A DNA stretch of 64,000 nt from Phytomonas francai (lineage: Eukaryota; Euglenozoa; Kinetoplastea; Trypanosomatida; Trypanosomatidae), in NCBI GenBank assembly GCA_001766655.1, contig MJCC01000002.1, forward strand, positions 777,050 to 841,049, given 5' to 3'. Within the stretch, counting starts at the first letter, position 1. Each line of letters opens with the position of its first letter. A program made the position numbers and the translations under genes. The notes under the pieces were generated by a model. That model was not told the DNA's origin, made no database searches, and saw nothing but the letters and a program-made list of their open reading frames with translations. Below, in pieces: positions 38,966 to 50,392 of the stretch.

Positions 38966-40606
38966 ATGTCCAAAATAAGCCCCCGAATAAGTGTTATTTC
39001 GCTGACAACTCTTACGCTTGCCTTATTCGCTCTTATAACCTACAAAATCAATCTAACAGGTTCTGCTGAAGCCTATTATGACCCACTAAACATCCGTAAG
39101 TCGGCGGACTCCCGCATAGCCGCTGCGGTCTCTCAAAAAACTTGCGCTCTCAGTTTGAACCTTTTGAGACCTGTTGTTGAGGAAAGCGTGGGCAACCATA
39201 CATTTCCTCCTCAAAAAATTGATCACACAACAATCGATTCCATGAAAATGGACTCCTTCACTTTTGACGCCTTTGATCTGCGCTTTGCCTATCCGGAACC
39301 GCAAAACTTGACGGTGGGCATAATTGATATCGCTCTTAAGATACCCAAAATGAAATTTAAGTTTAAGTATGGTATTTTCAACTGTAAAGGGACCTTTTCA
39401 ATCGCGCTAAACAAAACGAGTGTCTATCTTAACGTCATGCCGTATATCCTTCCAAACGGTTCCTTAAGTATGGCAGTTGGAAAGGTTGATATCACCTGGG
39501 GCAACATGGAAATCCATCACAAAACCAATAACTTTGTATGCAAAGTTGAGGAAAAAGTTGCGCGTATTTTTGTTGGCGAAATTAACAAGTTTGCCGAGAA
39601 AAATTTACGTAAGAGGCTTCCGAAAATACTCGCCTCCGAGTTGCAAACTCGAGTCGAGACGTTTCTGTGGTCGATTCCCTCTCATTTTTATACTCTAAAC
39701 ATGACCAGTGATCGGCTTTTCGTGGACATGGACTTGCTTCCGGGTAGCCTGCCTCAACATCGGACTCCTTCCAGATCTTCAATTCCTTTGCTATCCTCTT
39801 TTTCCCGGCGGATGCAGCTCCAATCACGAGATATTGTGGTAGATTTACCTTCCACAAGCATCAGCAACTATCTCCAGCGCGCTCAAGCGGCGAATTTACT
39901 TAATTACACTTTTATTCTTCCTCCAGGGATTAACAGTACGACACTGCGGTTCTTTTTCCCTGAGGCGTATAACATTTGCCCCAATTGCTTGCTGGCTCTT
40001 ATGTTGGCACCCAGTAAAGGCATTTATGTGAATTACTCAACTGACATGAAACCTGATCTCCACCTTTACAATAACTCCATTAAGATGTCCTTTCAAGAAT
40101 TTAACGTGAGTTTTATGATGTTAGCTGATACTACGAAAAAGGTAGGGAATATTCTTCAAGCTATTCAGCTAAACCCAACACCCTCTTCACGCGACCTCGA
40201 GGATCTTGCAAATGAAGTAATGCGTCGAGACAATCCCCTGCTCTTAGAGAGCCACATACTCGAAAGCCTAACGGCGAAACATTCCACGGATGCTTCTGTG
40301 AATATCATACCATTGGCTCTTTTTAGTGTGGATTTTGTGGTAGGGGTTGCGAATGTGAGTTTTGAAGGATCAAAGCGGAATGAATTGTCTTTTGATACGA
40401 TACCACTTCATGATTTGAATATAAGGTTACTGGAGACTAATATCGGGCCGTTGAATACAACTGAGTGTGAGAGAAAGGTATTAAGTTTTGTGAATCTTTT
40501 TGTCATTCCCATGATCAATACACAAAAGTTGTTTAAGCTTCCCATTACTGACGGATTCATTGAGATTGAAGATGATGATTTGATCACGGGGGTAGATCTT
40601 GGTTAA
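38966..40606 (+). CDS. LBP/BPI/CETP-family secreted or membrane protein (ESAG5/GRESAG5-like)
   Basis: The product has 546 residues. Residues about 8-30 form a hydrophobic signal peptide or anchor (VISLTTLTLALFALITY). The rest has the alternating short-strand pattern of the BPI barrel, with MKMDSFTFDAFDLRFAYPEP, GTFSIALNKTSVYLNVMP and MSMAVGKVDITWGNMEIHHKTNNFVC-type stretches, and several N-x-S/T sequons. A second BPI-like half lies at about 330-540. The conserved cysteine pair of the N-terminal BPI domain may be those in IFNCKG and NNFVCK. In kinetoplastids this family includes ESAG5 and its genomic relatives; BPI-fold proteins bind lipids. Ligand and location (flagellar pocket, endosome or surface) are not known from sequence. 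Codon use is AT-leaning, unlike the dynein and PDK-like islands. Confidence 0.75.
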   Translation: MSKISPRISVISLTTLTLALFALITYKINLTGSAEAYYDPLNIRKSADSRIAAAVSQKTCALSLNLLRPVVEESVGNHTFPPQKIDHTTIDSMKMDSFTFDAFDLRFAYPEPQNLTVGIIDIALKIPKMKFKFKYGIFNCKGTFSIALNKTSVYLNVMPYILPNGSLSMAVGKVDITWGNMEIHHKTNNFVCKVEEKVARIFVGEINKFAEKNLRKRLPKILASELQTRVETFLWSIPSHFYTLNMTSDRLFVDMDLLPGSLPQHRTPSRSSIPLLSSFSRRMQLQSRDIVVDLPSTSISNYLQRAQAANLLNYTFILPPGINSTTLRFFFPEAYNICPNCLLALMLAPSKGIYVNYSTDMKPDLHLYNNSIKMSFQEFNVSFMMLADTTKKVGNILQAIQLNPTPSSRDLEDLANEVMRRDNPLLLESHILESLTAKHSTDASVNIIPLALFSVDFVVGVANVSFEGSKRNELSFDTIPLHDLNIRLLETNIGPLNTTECERKVLSFVNLFVIPMINTQKLFKLPITDGFIEIEDDDLITGVDLG

Positions 40607-41312
40607 TTTTGACGCCTTTTTTGGTATTTTCGTATGACTTCTGTCGAAACTTTCTTGGTGGGATTGTCTTTACCCTTGGGCTGAGAAAGATCTATAAACA
40701 AGCTAAAAAGGTTAGGAGCATTCTATATCAACCGGATTCCTTCCACCCTTCGTTCGTTTTTTCCTTTTTTTATGCTTGCGCCTTTTTATTGACTCCTTCA
40801 TGCAGATTGCAGTCCTGATATATATATATATATATATATAAGGAATCGGGACATGCTGAATATATGACTTGTATACAATTTTTCGTCTTAATTAGTTGAT
40901 TTATGTTGATTACTTTGAAAACCTATGTAAGAAACGCAATATATTATAATTAGAGGCTTATAGCAGAATAGGAAACTGATACTGATACTAATGTGACACC
41001 ACACAGCTGCTTTCCATCACGTGTTTATTCATTTAATCAGTTTATTTCATAATCATTGGGCGCTCTATTCTTCCGGTTATTTTGAACCTTGATTTTCGAG
41101 ACCTTTTCTTTATTATCAACACAGTATATTTTTCTCCGTTTTTTAAAAAGAAGAAAAACTGTATTCAGTAGTAAAGTAATTTCATTTTTTTTTTTTTAGA
41201 TACACGTTTGCATATTTGTATTGACACTATTAACCAAGCAGATCCAAAATATCGTTTCCTTAGCTTTTTGCCCATCTTGACGAACCTAGGCAGCCATTAG
41301 AACCAGGGAGGA
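40607..41312. other. Intergenic spacer with TA repeat
   Basis: A TA microsatellite lies at 40818-40841. The rest is AT-rich and without a gene; a 69-codon ORF right after the preceding stop begins with TTG and is T-rich, so it looks accidental. A T-run ending TTTAG at 41199 is the likely acceptor for TOR3. Confidence 0.6.
41183..41199 (+). promoter_or_regulatory. Putative trans-splice acceptor for TOR3
   Basis: A pure T-run ends in AG at 41199, 113 bases before the ATG at 41313. Later AGs exist, so the exact site is uncertain. Confidence 0.5.
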
Positions 41313-44300
41313 ATGTTTCTTTACGACGAATCCCCCCCCTCCAGTCCGAGGGGGGATCCCAACGATCTTTTAGAAGGGGATAACACGAACGCCCTAGGCC
41401 AACAGCTGAGTGATATCTTTTCGAACCTCATTTCCCTGCGCGAAACGCGCCCGATGCGGATCGAGGACTGCTTAAACGCGCTCATGGACACCCTTTTCGC
41501 GCACGCGAACACCATAGCGGGCGGGGAGCGGCTGCAGCGCATGCTTCTTCGCTTGATCGACCACGTCTTTGAGACCTCGACGGAGAAGGGCTGCCGCGTC
41601 TTCGACGTCGTCTTCGACCTGCAGTGGCGCGACCTGCACGAGAAGCGGAGCCGCTGCCTGTCGCTCCTGCTCAGCCACGCCCTGAAGACGGAGTCGAGCG
41701 AGGCCTGCCGCGCGATCCTGGCGACCGCCGCCAACGTCCTGCGCGAGCACGCGCTCTCGACCCGAGACATGCTCGAGGAGCACCTGCCGCGGCTGACGGG
41801 GACGCTGAAGACCTCCCCGCTCCCGACGCGCCGCGCCGCGAGCTGCGCCGTCCTCGCGACCTTCCTCGCGACGGCCGCGCCGATTTTGAAGCGGAACCCG
41901 GCGCAGCTCGAGCTCCTCAAGGCCGCCTGCGTGCCCTCGGCGCTTCTGCAGGCCGCGGTGGAGACGGCGAGCGACTGGCACCGGGCCGCCGTCATCGACC
42001 TCCTCGGCCGCATGGTCACGGAGAGCTGCTTTGAGGTCCCGCTGCCGATGGCCTCGCAGATCGCGGACATGGTCGCGCACTACATGGCCACCGTCGCCGG
42101 CGAGACCCCGCTCAAGGGCGTCCTCTACGTCCTCTCGAGCATGGCCACCGCGCCCGGGTTCCGCGGCGCGGCGTGGAACCTGCCCGCGATCGCCGGGTTC
42201 CTCATGGAGCGGGATTGGTCCTTCGTCTCGAAGCCCACGAGGGCCGCCCTCGCGTACACCACCGGCAGGGTCGCCTACGTCCTGTTCACCAAGGACAACG
42301 TCCTGTACGACCGTCTGTTGGCGAGGGTGCTGCTCTTTACCGAATCCGACGATCTCGAGGTGGTGGTTCGATCCTTGGTTGTCTTGGTTGAGGTCTTGAA
42401 GAGCGAGCGTGGGCTCAGCAATGTATCGGCGTGTGTCGAGGCGATGCGAAATTGTATCTACCGCATCGTCCCATACACCCCGCAAGTTTTCGAGGTCCTG
42501 GAGCTGATACGGTCTCGCTACGGCGAGAGGGAAATCGTGGGTATTTATGAAATTATAGATGTGTATATGAATTCGGACAACGAATTTGTCAACTATGGCA
42601 AACTCAACGCCTTGATTCGTTTTAAAGGGAAAAAACTAGATCTTAACCGTCCCGAGTTTCAGGCGCTTCCGATCACTGTAACGGTTGAGGTGACCGATCC
42701 GGTTTTGATTCGCTCGTTGCCTATGCTAACGACGCTCGAGCGGACGAACCAGCTTTCGGATGCAGTCGAGATGCTCTTGCACGACACTCCCGCGGTGCGC
42801 CTTTGTGCGCTCGAAACGGTCATAGGCTTGTGTGAAATAATATTAGCGAAAGAGGAGGAATTGAGCTTGGAAAATACGGCGAAGTCGTCTGTTGAAAGCT
42901 CACCACGTCTGAATGCTCGCGTTAGCTACGCAGTTGAAAGCATTTTAGACGTCGCGGTGGCTGACCGGGATCCAAAGGTCCGTCATCAGGCCCTGAAGCT
43001 TCTCTCGCCACCTTTCTACCCGTATCTCTGTTTGCCAGATAATATAGATGCCATTTATATCGCTAACAACGATACCTTCAAAGCTTCACAGTACGAGTCG
43101 CTGATTCTACTCTGCAGACTTTATTTGCATAACCCAGACAATATCTACCCACAGCTCTCGCGTTTGCAAGGGTATATATTGCGCGACGTAGACGCACTCA
43201 GCTCATCCATTTCCCTCTCCATCTACAGGATTGGCTTACTGCAGGTGTGCAGCGACCATCATTCCCTTTTGCTTGAGCCTGAATCAGTCGAAAGGGTGAT
43301 CTTGAAACACCTTGTCCACCAGCCATTTGTTTCGAAGAAGCTGTCTATCGCTTTGTTGGAGCTTCTTAAATCCATTTTAGAGCACTCCGGGCCAGATCAT
43401 CATTGTGGCTTTACTGAAATTGCCAACTCGATTATTGAGTTTACTAATAGCAGCGACTCCAGCTGCCGCAGGCACTGCGCGTTGAACACCCTTTGTTCCC
43501 TTTTAACGACACTCCCAATCCCTGATGACAAGATTCTTATCGATATCTATCGTAGCATCGTCCGTATTATTCGATGGGAGGACGACGAGGATAACTATGT
43601 TGTCGTTGCAGCTATGAAAGTTATTGGTACCATCGGTGCGATCAACCCGGTTAAAATCCGTCCTATTCTAAGCGTCCTTGATACCGATGAGGTGCAAAAA
43701 GAGGTAGTGGTAACGCCTGCGCTAACACACTTTAAGCCGCATTTTCGTTTGCACACGAACATGGCTGAGCACTACCCATCTGTGGTGCTTTACTATATGG
43801 TCAAGGCGCTTCAGCTGACGATTGATCCTAGACTGCAGGTTGAAATTTTGGCGGCGGTTCGCAACATGTTGCGGGAGATTCCTGGAAACCAGGAGGCCCT
43901 GCTCCTCACGCATCTCCTCCCGCAGTTGCAGATGTGGCTTCGCGAGCTAGATAAGACGCAACTGTATGAAACAACCTTGCTGCTCATGATCGACCTGGCG
44001 GTTCTTTTACGGCAGTACAAGGAGGTCGTTCCTCCGGCTACAGGCCGCATGCTTCTAAAGTCCGTCAAGCTCTTTTCCTCAATGCCGCAGGCAACCCAGA
44101 AGCCTCTGAGCACGTACGTCGTCCAGCTGTTGGATGAGCTTGCCAAGGGTCTTCCATCACAGGAGATGCAGGACCACCGCTGGGCGATCGAGTTTAATCA
44201 CCAGCGCCTTTTACAGAATAAAAATGATCTGGATCTTGTGCAGCGTGTCGTGAAGTCTTTGGAGTCCTTTTCCTCCGTTATGCATGAGAAAGATATTCAG

Positions 44301-47300
44301 CTGATTTTGCCACATGTGTTGCGATGCATCGAGCCAGCCAAGGCGACTCCAGCCCATCAGCGACCTAAGATGAAGGTCATTAATGATGCTTGCTTTGATT
44401 TTCTTAATTACATCATGCTTAAAGATATGTCTTTAATTAAAGACTGTTGTGCTCAAATCGTGCACATCATTTTGTGGTATATTGAGCTGTCCGACAGCGA
44501 GGAGGAGATGAACATTGGGTTAGACACATTGGCTAACCTGATGAATGTATTGGGGAGGCCAACCAAGCACTTTATTAGACTTATCGATCATATCGCGGAG
44601 CAAAATGGGTATTCCAGAGGTTATTTCAAAAAGCTTGTACAGCTGACCGGGTCTGAAATGGAGGTTCGCTTTCCATTAACGAACAATGTAGATTTTAATC
44701 CCGACCTACCGTTGCGGGTGATATCAAATCTACCCCGACTTTCCCAGAGCGATTTCATGAGGGAACTTCGATCCACGCTTAATATAAGTGATAATGATTG
44801 TGAAATCCTCTCTGTATCCCACATTGATGGGCAGACCATCATCGATTTCAGCTTTACTGAAGGCCCAGATAAAAATGCGTGCTTTAATCTGTTCACAAGA
44901 AAGGTACAGGATCGAAATTCAGCCTTGCGGCGTAACTTGGTCATCCTAAAGGTTGAACAGTGCGTTCAGATGTTGCGGGAAGTCGATTGCGAAATTATTA
45001 ACGCCATTGCCATGATCCCTTCAGCGAAGAGTTGCAAACGTGAGCAATCCTGGATCTCATGGCTACACAGTACCTCCGTGTTGCTTTTGAAGAATTCGCC
45101 GTACTCCCCGCTGCGATGCGCGGCAGCGATTGCTGATCGCAATAGAGAGCTAGCACAGGATTTACTCCCGTTTGCAGCAGTAGCTATTATTTCGAATCTA
45201 CCACAGCAAGCGCAGATAAAAATCCTTCGCATCTTTAGTAACGCGCTGGAGCTTGCCCCAATGGACACAAAGCAGACTCTTTTCACCTTAGCAGAGTTCA
45301 TGGAGACAAAACAGGTAGACCAAAAGCCAAGACGTGTGACGGTTCAAAAGGAAACGAAGTACGTTGTCGAGCGAACCAGACTGGATTTGAAGTTTGGGAT
45401 AAAGTACGATCAATACCCTAACCACGGGATTGTGATCACAAAGCTGACACCCGATAGCTTTGGTATGAATTCCGGTGTTCCGCTCGGCGGTCATCTGATT
45501 TCGATCAATGATAAACGAGTGCATAACATCTCAGAAATATCAGACATGATTGAGGGCCTCTACCGTATTGAGCTGACCATTTCGCATCCTGTTGAGGAGC
45601 TTGTATTCCCAGAGACTTGTATTCTAATGGATATCGAAAAGCTGGCCAAGGTCGCGTTCAATTCACAAATGCACGCCAGGGCCATTTACTTCAACGAGTT
45701 GCTCTTCGAAAAGCTCAAAGCGGGCCTATTAAATACTACTGAGACGCAACGTGAGACAGAAATGCGAGGTCTTCTTAGTGTTGCAGAACGGTTGATCGAA
45801 TTTTATGGGCATTTGAATCTTACCATGGTTGCTAGTGGACTTGTTAAGTATCTTATAAACAACTTCTCTGATGCTATTATTTCCCCAAAGAGGTTGTGTA
45901 TTGAAGAGCTTAATATTCTTGAGCAGCTTCACTGGTGGAAAGAAGCTCTTAAGCGGTACCAACTTTTCCTCAACACTCAAAGTGATGAACCTGTGAACCT
46001 GCACGCATTTTTAGGTATGCTGCGCTGTGAAGAGGCTCTGGGTAATATGGCAAGAGTTAATGAGATCATTGAGCAGCATTGGGGCCATTTGGATGAGAAA
46101 TCCAAGCGGGAAGTCGCACCACACCGTGCTAAGGCGGCATTTCTTATGGGCGAGTGGGATAAGATCGATCAACTGGCTTCGGATCCGTTTCTGCTTGAGA
46201 AGTTTGGAAGGGTCGAGCGCTGCGCTGCGCTCTTTCGCCGTGGAGAGTATGATCAGCTTCTCGCGTATACACAGGCTAGCCGTGAGTCCATGCTTGAATC
46301 CTTCTCGGACTCTTTTAATGAAAGTTACAGTCGCTCCTACAACGGAATTGTCGAGTTGCAAAACTTGACTCATTTTGAGGAGCTTGTCTCCTATGTGCGT
46401 TCAAAACCAGATCGTAGATTAATGTTGAAAGAACTGTGGCAACATCGTATCGCAAACCTTTCCTCGAGGTCATCAAACTGGACGACAATGATATCCATAA
46501 ACTCTCTGGTGCTAACGCCGCAGGAAGACTTAGCATCAGAGATTCTGGCAATACATAATTTCACAAAAATGCACTGGCACCAAATTGCCGAGCAAATGCT
46601 TGATAAGCTCCTGGGTCACGATCCCCCGATGGAGGTGCTTTTGCAGCAAGACCCTGGTCTTATCCATGCGTATATCATGCATCTCTCCCGAACTAAAAGC
46701 CGACAGGAGGCATATACCCTGTTGAAGAATATCCTACTAAAGGTTCAATCTACTAACGACGATCCCCAAGCCAAAGAATGGGGCATGAACTGGCTTCTTC
46801 TGGGTGAGTGGACGATGACTTTGTTTCCGGGAAATGATGTTGAGGCCATTGAAGAGTTGCTTCGAGCTGCGCAGCTTGCCCCGGACAATTCGGCGGCGTA
46901 CCACACCCTGGGTATTCTGCACTATGATCTCTCAAGTGATCCATTGATGCCATTGAAGAGCCAAACAGAGCACCAAATCTCTGCAGTTGTTGCCCTCTTT
47001 AAGTCCGTGCAGCTTCTCAGTGACCATTCGAACAGTAGCGTTATGCAGGATATTTTGCTGATCTTATCCATTTGGCTCGGTCATTCTACTGTTGCGGATT
47101 TGAATGAGGCAGTCAATAAGGGTGTTTTGCTGCTACCAGATCATGTCTGGTTGCACGTTATTCCACAACTTATCGCGCGGATTGGTATCACCGCGAAGAT
47201 GGCGAGATCTATCTTGGAACATCTTTTGGTACGTGTCGGCACATCCTACCCACATGCCCTTATTTATCCTCTTACTGTAGCCGAAAAGTCCCCAGAAGCC

Positions 47301-49193
47301 ATACGCAGGAGGATGGCTGAGCAAGTCTTGGCTGGTATTCGTCTTACAAACAACCAACTCGTCGATGAAGCCTCCCTGATTAGCAATGAAATGGTTCGCA
47401 TTGCTATTCTGTGGACTGAAAAGTGGCATGCCACGATTCAGCAAGCAGCATACAACCCCGACGATGGCATTGGCATTATGAAGCTTCTTTCCCCATTGTA
47501 CGACGAGCTAGAACATGCCGTAACACCAAACGAGCGCAATTTTGAAAAAACCTTCGGGCCACTTTTGATGTGTGCAAAGGCCGAACTTAATAAAAGGTCT
47601 CTCGATAGAGCCTGGGCGCTTTTGAAGCAAGCTTACACAAAGCTTTCTAAAATTTTATGTGAACGCCGTTTGTATATGAACGATATCTCGCCGACGCTTG
47701 ACAACATCCATGACAGTATTGTGGCAGTCCCAGGCACCTTTTCTCATGGGAGCTTACTTGTTACGATACAGAAGTTCCGCAATTGCATTTCTGTGATGCC
47801 CTCTAAACAGAAGCCCAGGCGTTTTGGCATAGACGCATCGGATGGTAAAACATATTATTTTCTCCTTAAAGGTCACGAGGATATGCGACAAGACGAGAGG
47901 GTGATGCAATTCATTGGCCTCATTAACACTATCTTCATGTCTGACAACTCGGCTACTTCGATCGGGCTTAGAATTTTGCAGTACGCTGTTATTCCGTTAA
48001 CTAGCAATGTTGGCATTATTGGTTGGGTTGAGAAAACAGAAACTATTTACAAAATGCTGGAGACGCATCGGCGCGAAACTGGTGTCTCCATATATGAGGA
48101 AATCAACTTGATAATCAAGAAGGGTGAATTGCTTAATATTGACGAATACCACCACCTTCCAAAACAGCAGCGTAAGGCATTACTATCATACGCAATGGAA
48201 TGCACCCCTGACGATGAAATGTGTCGTATTTTTTGGAAGCTTAATGATAGCTGTGAACAGTGGCTAGACTATCGTAACAGATATGGTTTCTCCCTTGCTG
48301 CAATGTCTATGGTCGGCTATGTTTTGGGTCTTGGCGATCGTCATTTGAACAACCTCATGCTCAACGCTAATGGGATGGTTGTTCACATTGACTTTGGCGA
48401 TTGCTTTGAGGTTGCGATGCAACGTGCACTCTATGCTGAATCTGTGCCATTCAGACTGACACGTCTCTTAGTTGCCTCACTGGGGATAACTGGTGTGGAA
48501 GGTGTGTATCGTTTAACGTCTGAGTTGGTTATGCGAAACTTGCGTCGCAACAGTGAAAATCTTCTAACAATTTTAGAAACCTTTATCTACGATCCGCTTA
48601 TTAATTGGCGACTAACCCTACCAACGGAAGGTGGTGAGAAACTAACCTCATTGCATACAGAGAATATTCACGCTGTGAATAACGAGCCTCCTATACTTAA
48701 AAACAAAGCGGCTGCACAAGAAAAGTGCTCATTGCAGTTATCAAGAACCTTTGCAAAGGCGATGTATCATATGCCGGCGCACTCTTCTGACACCCAAAGC
48801 ACGCTCGAAAATGGTGGTGAGGAAGAAATAAGAAACCAACAGGGAGACCTAGCCCTAGCTCGCGTGCGTGCGAAGCTCACAGGACAAGACTTCGATGTAA
48901 GCAACAACTCTTTTTCCATTTACCGATCTTCACGGCGAGCAGAAGACGAGAATTCCGCTTTGAAAGAAATTTCTCTTTCAGGTTCGGTCAATGGTATTCA
49001 GTTTGCTGAATCACTGAAGGATTCCTTTGCCGGCCTGCCACCGATTCAGACATCGTATTTATCACTTCGTGCTCTTCTAGATGGTGGAGATAGTCTTGAT
49101 ATTCATGAACAAGTAGACAGGCTAATACTGGAAGCAACAAGCATAGACAACCTTGCCAATGCTTTCCTGACAGGATGGGCTCCATTTTGGTGA
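41313..49193 (+). CDS. TOR3: PDZ-containing TOR-family kinase (TOR3 / TOR-like 1)
   Basis: The product has 2626 residues and is a phosphatidylinositol-kinase-related Ser/Thr kinase. HEAT/ARM-type helices fill about 1-1350. A PDZ domain at about 1358-1435 (FGIKYDQYPNHGIVITKL, GGHLISINDKRV) precedes the FAT region (about 1440-2080). A divergent FRB-like helix bundle (about 2050-2110, with RAWALLKQAY) follows. The kinase domain spans about 2170-2420: LLKGHEDMRQDERVMQF, GLGDRHLNNLML, VHIDFGDCFEVA. The FATC tail ends GWAPFW. The catalytic residues are all present. A PDZ domain in a TOR kinase is the signature of trypanosomatid TOR3/TOR-like 1, a paralogue distinct from TORC1 and TORC2 kinases and linked to acidocalcisomes, osmotic and nutrient stress. 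The ATG at 41313 is the first in frame. The first kilobase (about 41460-42350) is a GC-rich island; the rest is not. Confidence 0.93.
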   Translation: MFLYDESPPSSPRGDPNDLLEGDNTNALGQQLSDIFSNLISLRETRPMRIEDCLNALMDTLFAHANTIAGGERLQRMLLRLIDHVFETSTEKGCRVFDVVFDLQWRDLHEKRSRCLSLLLSHALKTESSEACRAILATAANVLREHALSTRDMLEEHLPRLTGTLKTSPLPTRRAASCAVLATFLATAAPILKRNPAQLELLKAACVPSALLQAAVETASDWHRAAVIDLLGRMVTESCFEVPLPMASQIADMVAHYMATVAGETPLKGVLYVLSSMATAPGFRGAAWNLPAIAGFLMERDWSFVSKPTRAALAYTTGRVAYVLFTKDNVLYDRLLARVLLFTESDDLEVVVRSLVVLVEVLKSERGLSNVSACVEAMRNCIYRIVPYTPQVFEVLELIRSRYGEREIVGIYEIIDVYMNSDNEFVNYGKLNALIRFKGKKLDLNRPEFQALPITVTVEVTDPVLIRSLPMLTTLERTNQLSDAVEMLLHDTPAVRLCALETVIGLCEIILAKEEELSLENTAKSSVESSPRLNARVSYAVESILDVAVADRDPKVRHQALKLLSPPFYPYLCLPDNIDAIYIANNDTFKASQYESLILLCRLYLHNPDNIYPQLSRLQGYILRDVDALSSSISLSIYRIGLLQVCSDHHSLLLEPESVERVILKHLVHQPFVSKKLSIALLELLKSILEHSGPDHHCGFTEIANSIIEFTNSSDSSCRRHCALNTLCSLLTTLPIPDDKILIDIYRSIVRIIRWEDDEDNYVVVAAMKVIGTIGAINPVKIRPILSVLDTDEVQKEVVVTPALTHFKPHFRLHTNMAEHYPSVVLYYMVKALQLTIDPRLQVEILAAVRNMLREIPGNQEALLLTHLLPQLQMWLRELDKTQLYETTLLLMIDLAVLLRQYKEVVPPATGRMLLKSVKLFSSMPQATQKPLSTYVVQLLDELAKGLPSQEMQDHRWAIEFNHQRLLQNKNDLDLVQRVVKSLESFSSVMHEKDIQLILPHVLRCIEPAKATPAHQRPKMKVINDACFDFLNYIMLKDMSLIKDCCAQIVHIILWYIELSDSEEEMNIGLDTLANLMNVLGRPTKHFIRLIDHIAEQNGYSRGYFKKLVQLTGSEMEVRFPLTNNVDFNPDLPLRVISNLPRLSQSDFMRELRSTLNISDNDCEILSVSHIDGQTIIDFSFTEGPDKNACFNLFTRKVQDRNSALRRNLVILKVEQCVQMLREVDCEIINAIAMIPSAKSCKREQSWISWLHSTSVLLLKNSPYSPLRCAAAIADRNRELAQDLLPFAAVAIISNLPQQAQIKILRIFSNALELAPMDTKQTLFTLAEFMETKQVDQKPRRVTVQKETKYVVERTRLDLKFGIKYDQYPNHGIVITKLTPDSFGMNSGVPLGGHLISINDKRVHNISEISDMIEGLYRIELTISHPVEELVFPETCILMDIEKLAKVAFNSQMHARAIYFNELLFEKLKAGLLNTTETQRETEMRGLLSVAERLIEFYGHLNLTMVASGLVKYLINNFSDAIISPKRLCIEELNILEQLHWWKEALKRYQLFLNTQSDEPVNLHAFLGMLRCEEALGNMARVNEIIEQHWGHLDEKSKREVAPHRAKAAFLMGEWDKIDQLASDPFLLEKFGRVERCAALFRRGEYDQLLAYTQASRESMLESFSDSFNESYSRSYNGIVELQNLTHFEELVSYVRSKPDRRLMLKELWQHRIANLSSRSSNWTTMISINSLVLTPQEDLASEILAIHNFTKMHWHQIAEQMLDKLLGHDPPMEVLLQQDPGLIHAYIMHLSRTKSRQEAYTLLKNILLKVQSTNDDPQAKEWGMNWLLLGEWTMTLFPGNDVEAIEELLRAAQLAPDNSAAYHTLGILHYDLSSDPLMPLKSQTEHQISAVVALFKSVQLLSDHSNSSVMQDILLILSIWLGHSTVADLNEAVNKGVLLLPDHVWLHVIPQLIARIGITAKMARSILEHLLVRVGTSYPHALIYPLTVAEKSPEAIRRRMAEQVLAGIRLTNNQLVDEASLISNEMVRIAILWTEKWHATIQQAAYNPDDGIGIMKLLSPLYDELEHAVTPNERNFEKTFGPLLMCAKAELNKRSLDRAWALLKQAYTKLSKILCERRLYMNDISPTLDNIHDSIVAVPGTFSHGSLLVTIQKFRNCISVMPSKQKPRRFGIDASDGKTYYFLLKGHEDMRQDERVMQFIGLINTIFMSDNSATSIGLRILQYAVIPLTSNVGIIGWVEKTETIYKMLETHRRETGVSIYEEINLIIKKGELLNIDEYHHLPKQQRKALLSYAMECTPDDEMCRIFWKLNDSCEQWLDYRNRYGFSLAAMSMVGYVLGLGDRHLNNLMLNANGMVVHIDFGDCFEVAMQRALYAESVPFRLTRLLVASLGITGVEGVYRLTSELVMRNLRRNSENLLTILETFIYDPLINWRLTLPTEGGEKLTSLHTENIHAVNNEPPILKNKAAAQEKCSLQLSRTFAKAMYHMPAHSSDTQSTLENGGEEEIRNQQGDLALARVRAKLTGQDFDVSNNSFSIYRSSRRAEDENSALKEISLSGSVNGIQFAESLKDSFAGLPPIQTSYLSLRALLDGGDSLDIHEQVDRLILEATSIDNLANAFLTGWAPFW

Positions 49194-49561
49194 TAAAAGC
49201 ACCCAGTAAAGACAACAATAATAAGAAGAAAAGGCACATAAGATAAAAGTTGAAATTGACAAGCAACAAAAATATGAAAAATCAACATAGTATTCGCTAA
49301 TCTACTGATTTAAGAACTTGAGAAGATTATAGTTCCACAAAGTCAATAATAGAATATACAAAAAAAATGCAAGACTTTAAAAACTAAAAATCAAGGAAAT
49401 TTCAGTATATACCCGACACAAAATCTCTCACTCATTCAAAAACATTTTTTCCAAAATTTTAAATCATTAAGATAAAATTCTTTTCTTTATACAGTAAACT
49501 TTCCAAACAATAATAGAAAATAAGCGAACATCAATAAAGAGCAAAAGATATAATAGTTTAG
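49194..49561. other. A-rich spacer after TOR3
   Basis: The + strand here is markedly A-rich, opposite to the T-rich bias of other spacers. No gene is seen. It ends where the repeated decarboxylase leader begins. Confidence 0.6.
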
Positions 49562-49989
<428 letters not shown>

Positions 49990-50392
49990 ATATGCAGTTA
50001 AAAATTATTCATTTTTCATTAGATTTTTTCTTTTCATCTATTTTCTACTTTTGAATTTATACTCTTGAGTTATTTTATTTATTAAGTTTATTGTTCTGCA
50101 TATTGTTTCTTTTTTTTATTTGTTATTTTATATTTGTTTGACGCTTTAATACTTGTATTATTTCTTTATTTCTTTTAATTTTTTAAATCTCTGATATAAA
50201 TTTTCTCTTCTTAGCTTTTCCATTTGTTTAGCTACAAATGTGAAACGTAACTTCTGCAATTTTATTGCTAATATGTTTATTATATGTTTTTTAATAAATT
50301 TTCCTCACCTTCAAAATAATATAAGCTTTTGTCTAAATATTTTTTATTTTTCCCTTTCAATTTACTAAAAGTAAGATTTTTTGACAAAGTTT
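49990..50392. other. T-rich spacer
   Basis: This is strongly T-rich on the + strand with many short pyrimidine tracts; TTCCCTTTCAATTTAC followed by AAAAG near 50371 could be the acceptor for the next ORF. No gene is seen. Confidence 0.6.

Noticed and set aside
40609..40818. A 69-codon ORF right after the LBP/BPI-like gene
   Set aside because: It starts with TTG three bases after the stop in another frame, is T-rich and ends in a TA repeat; a read-through extension is not supported.
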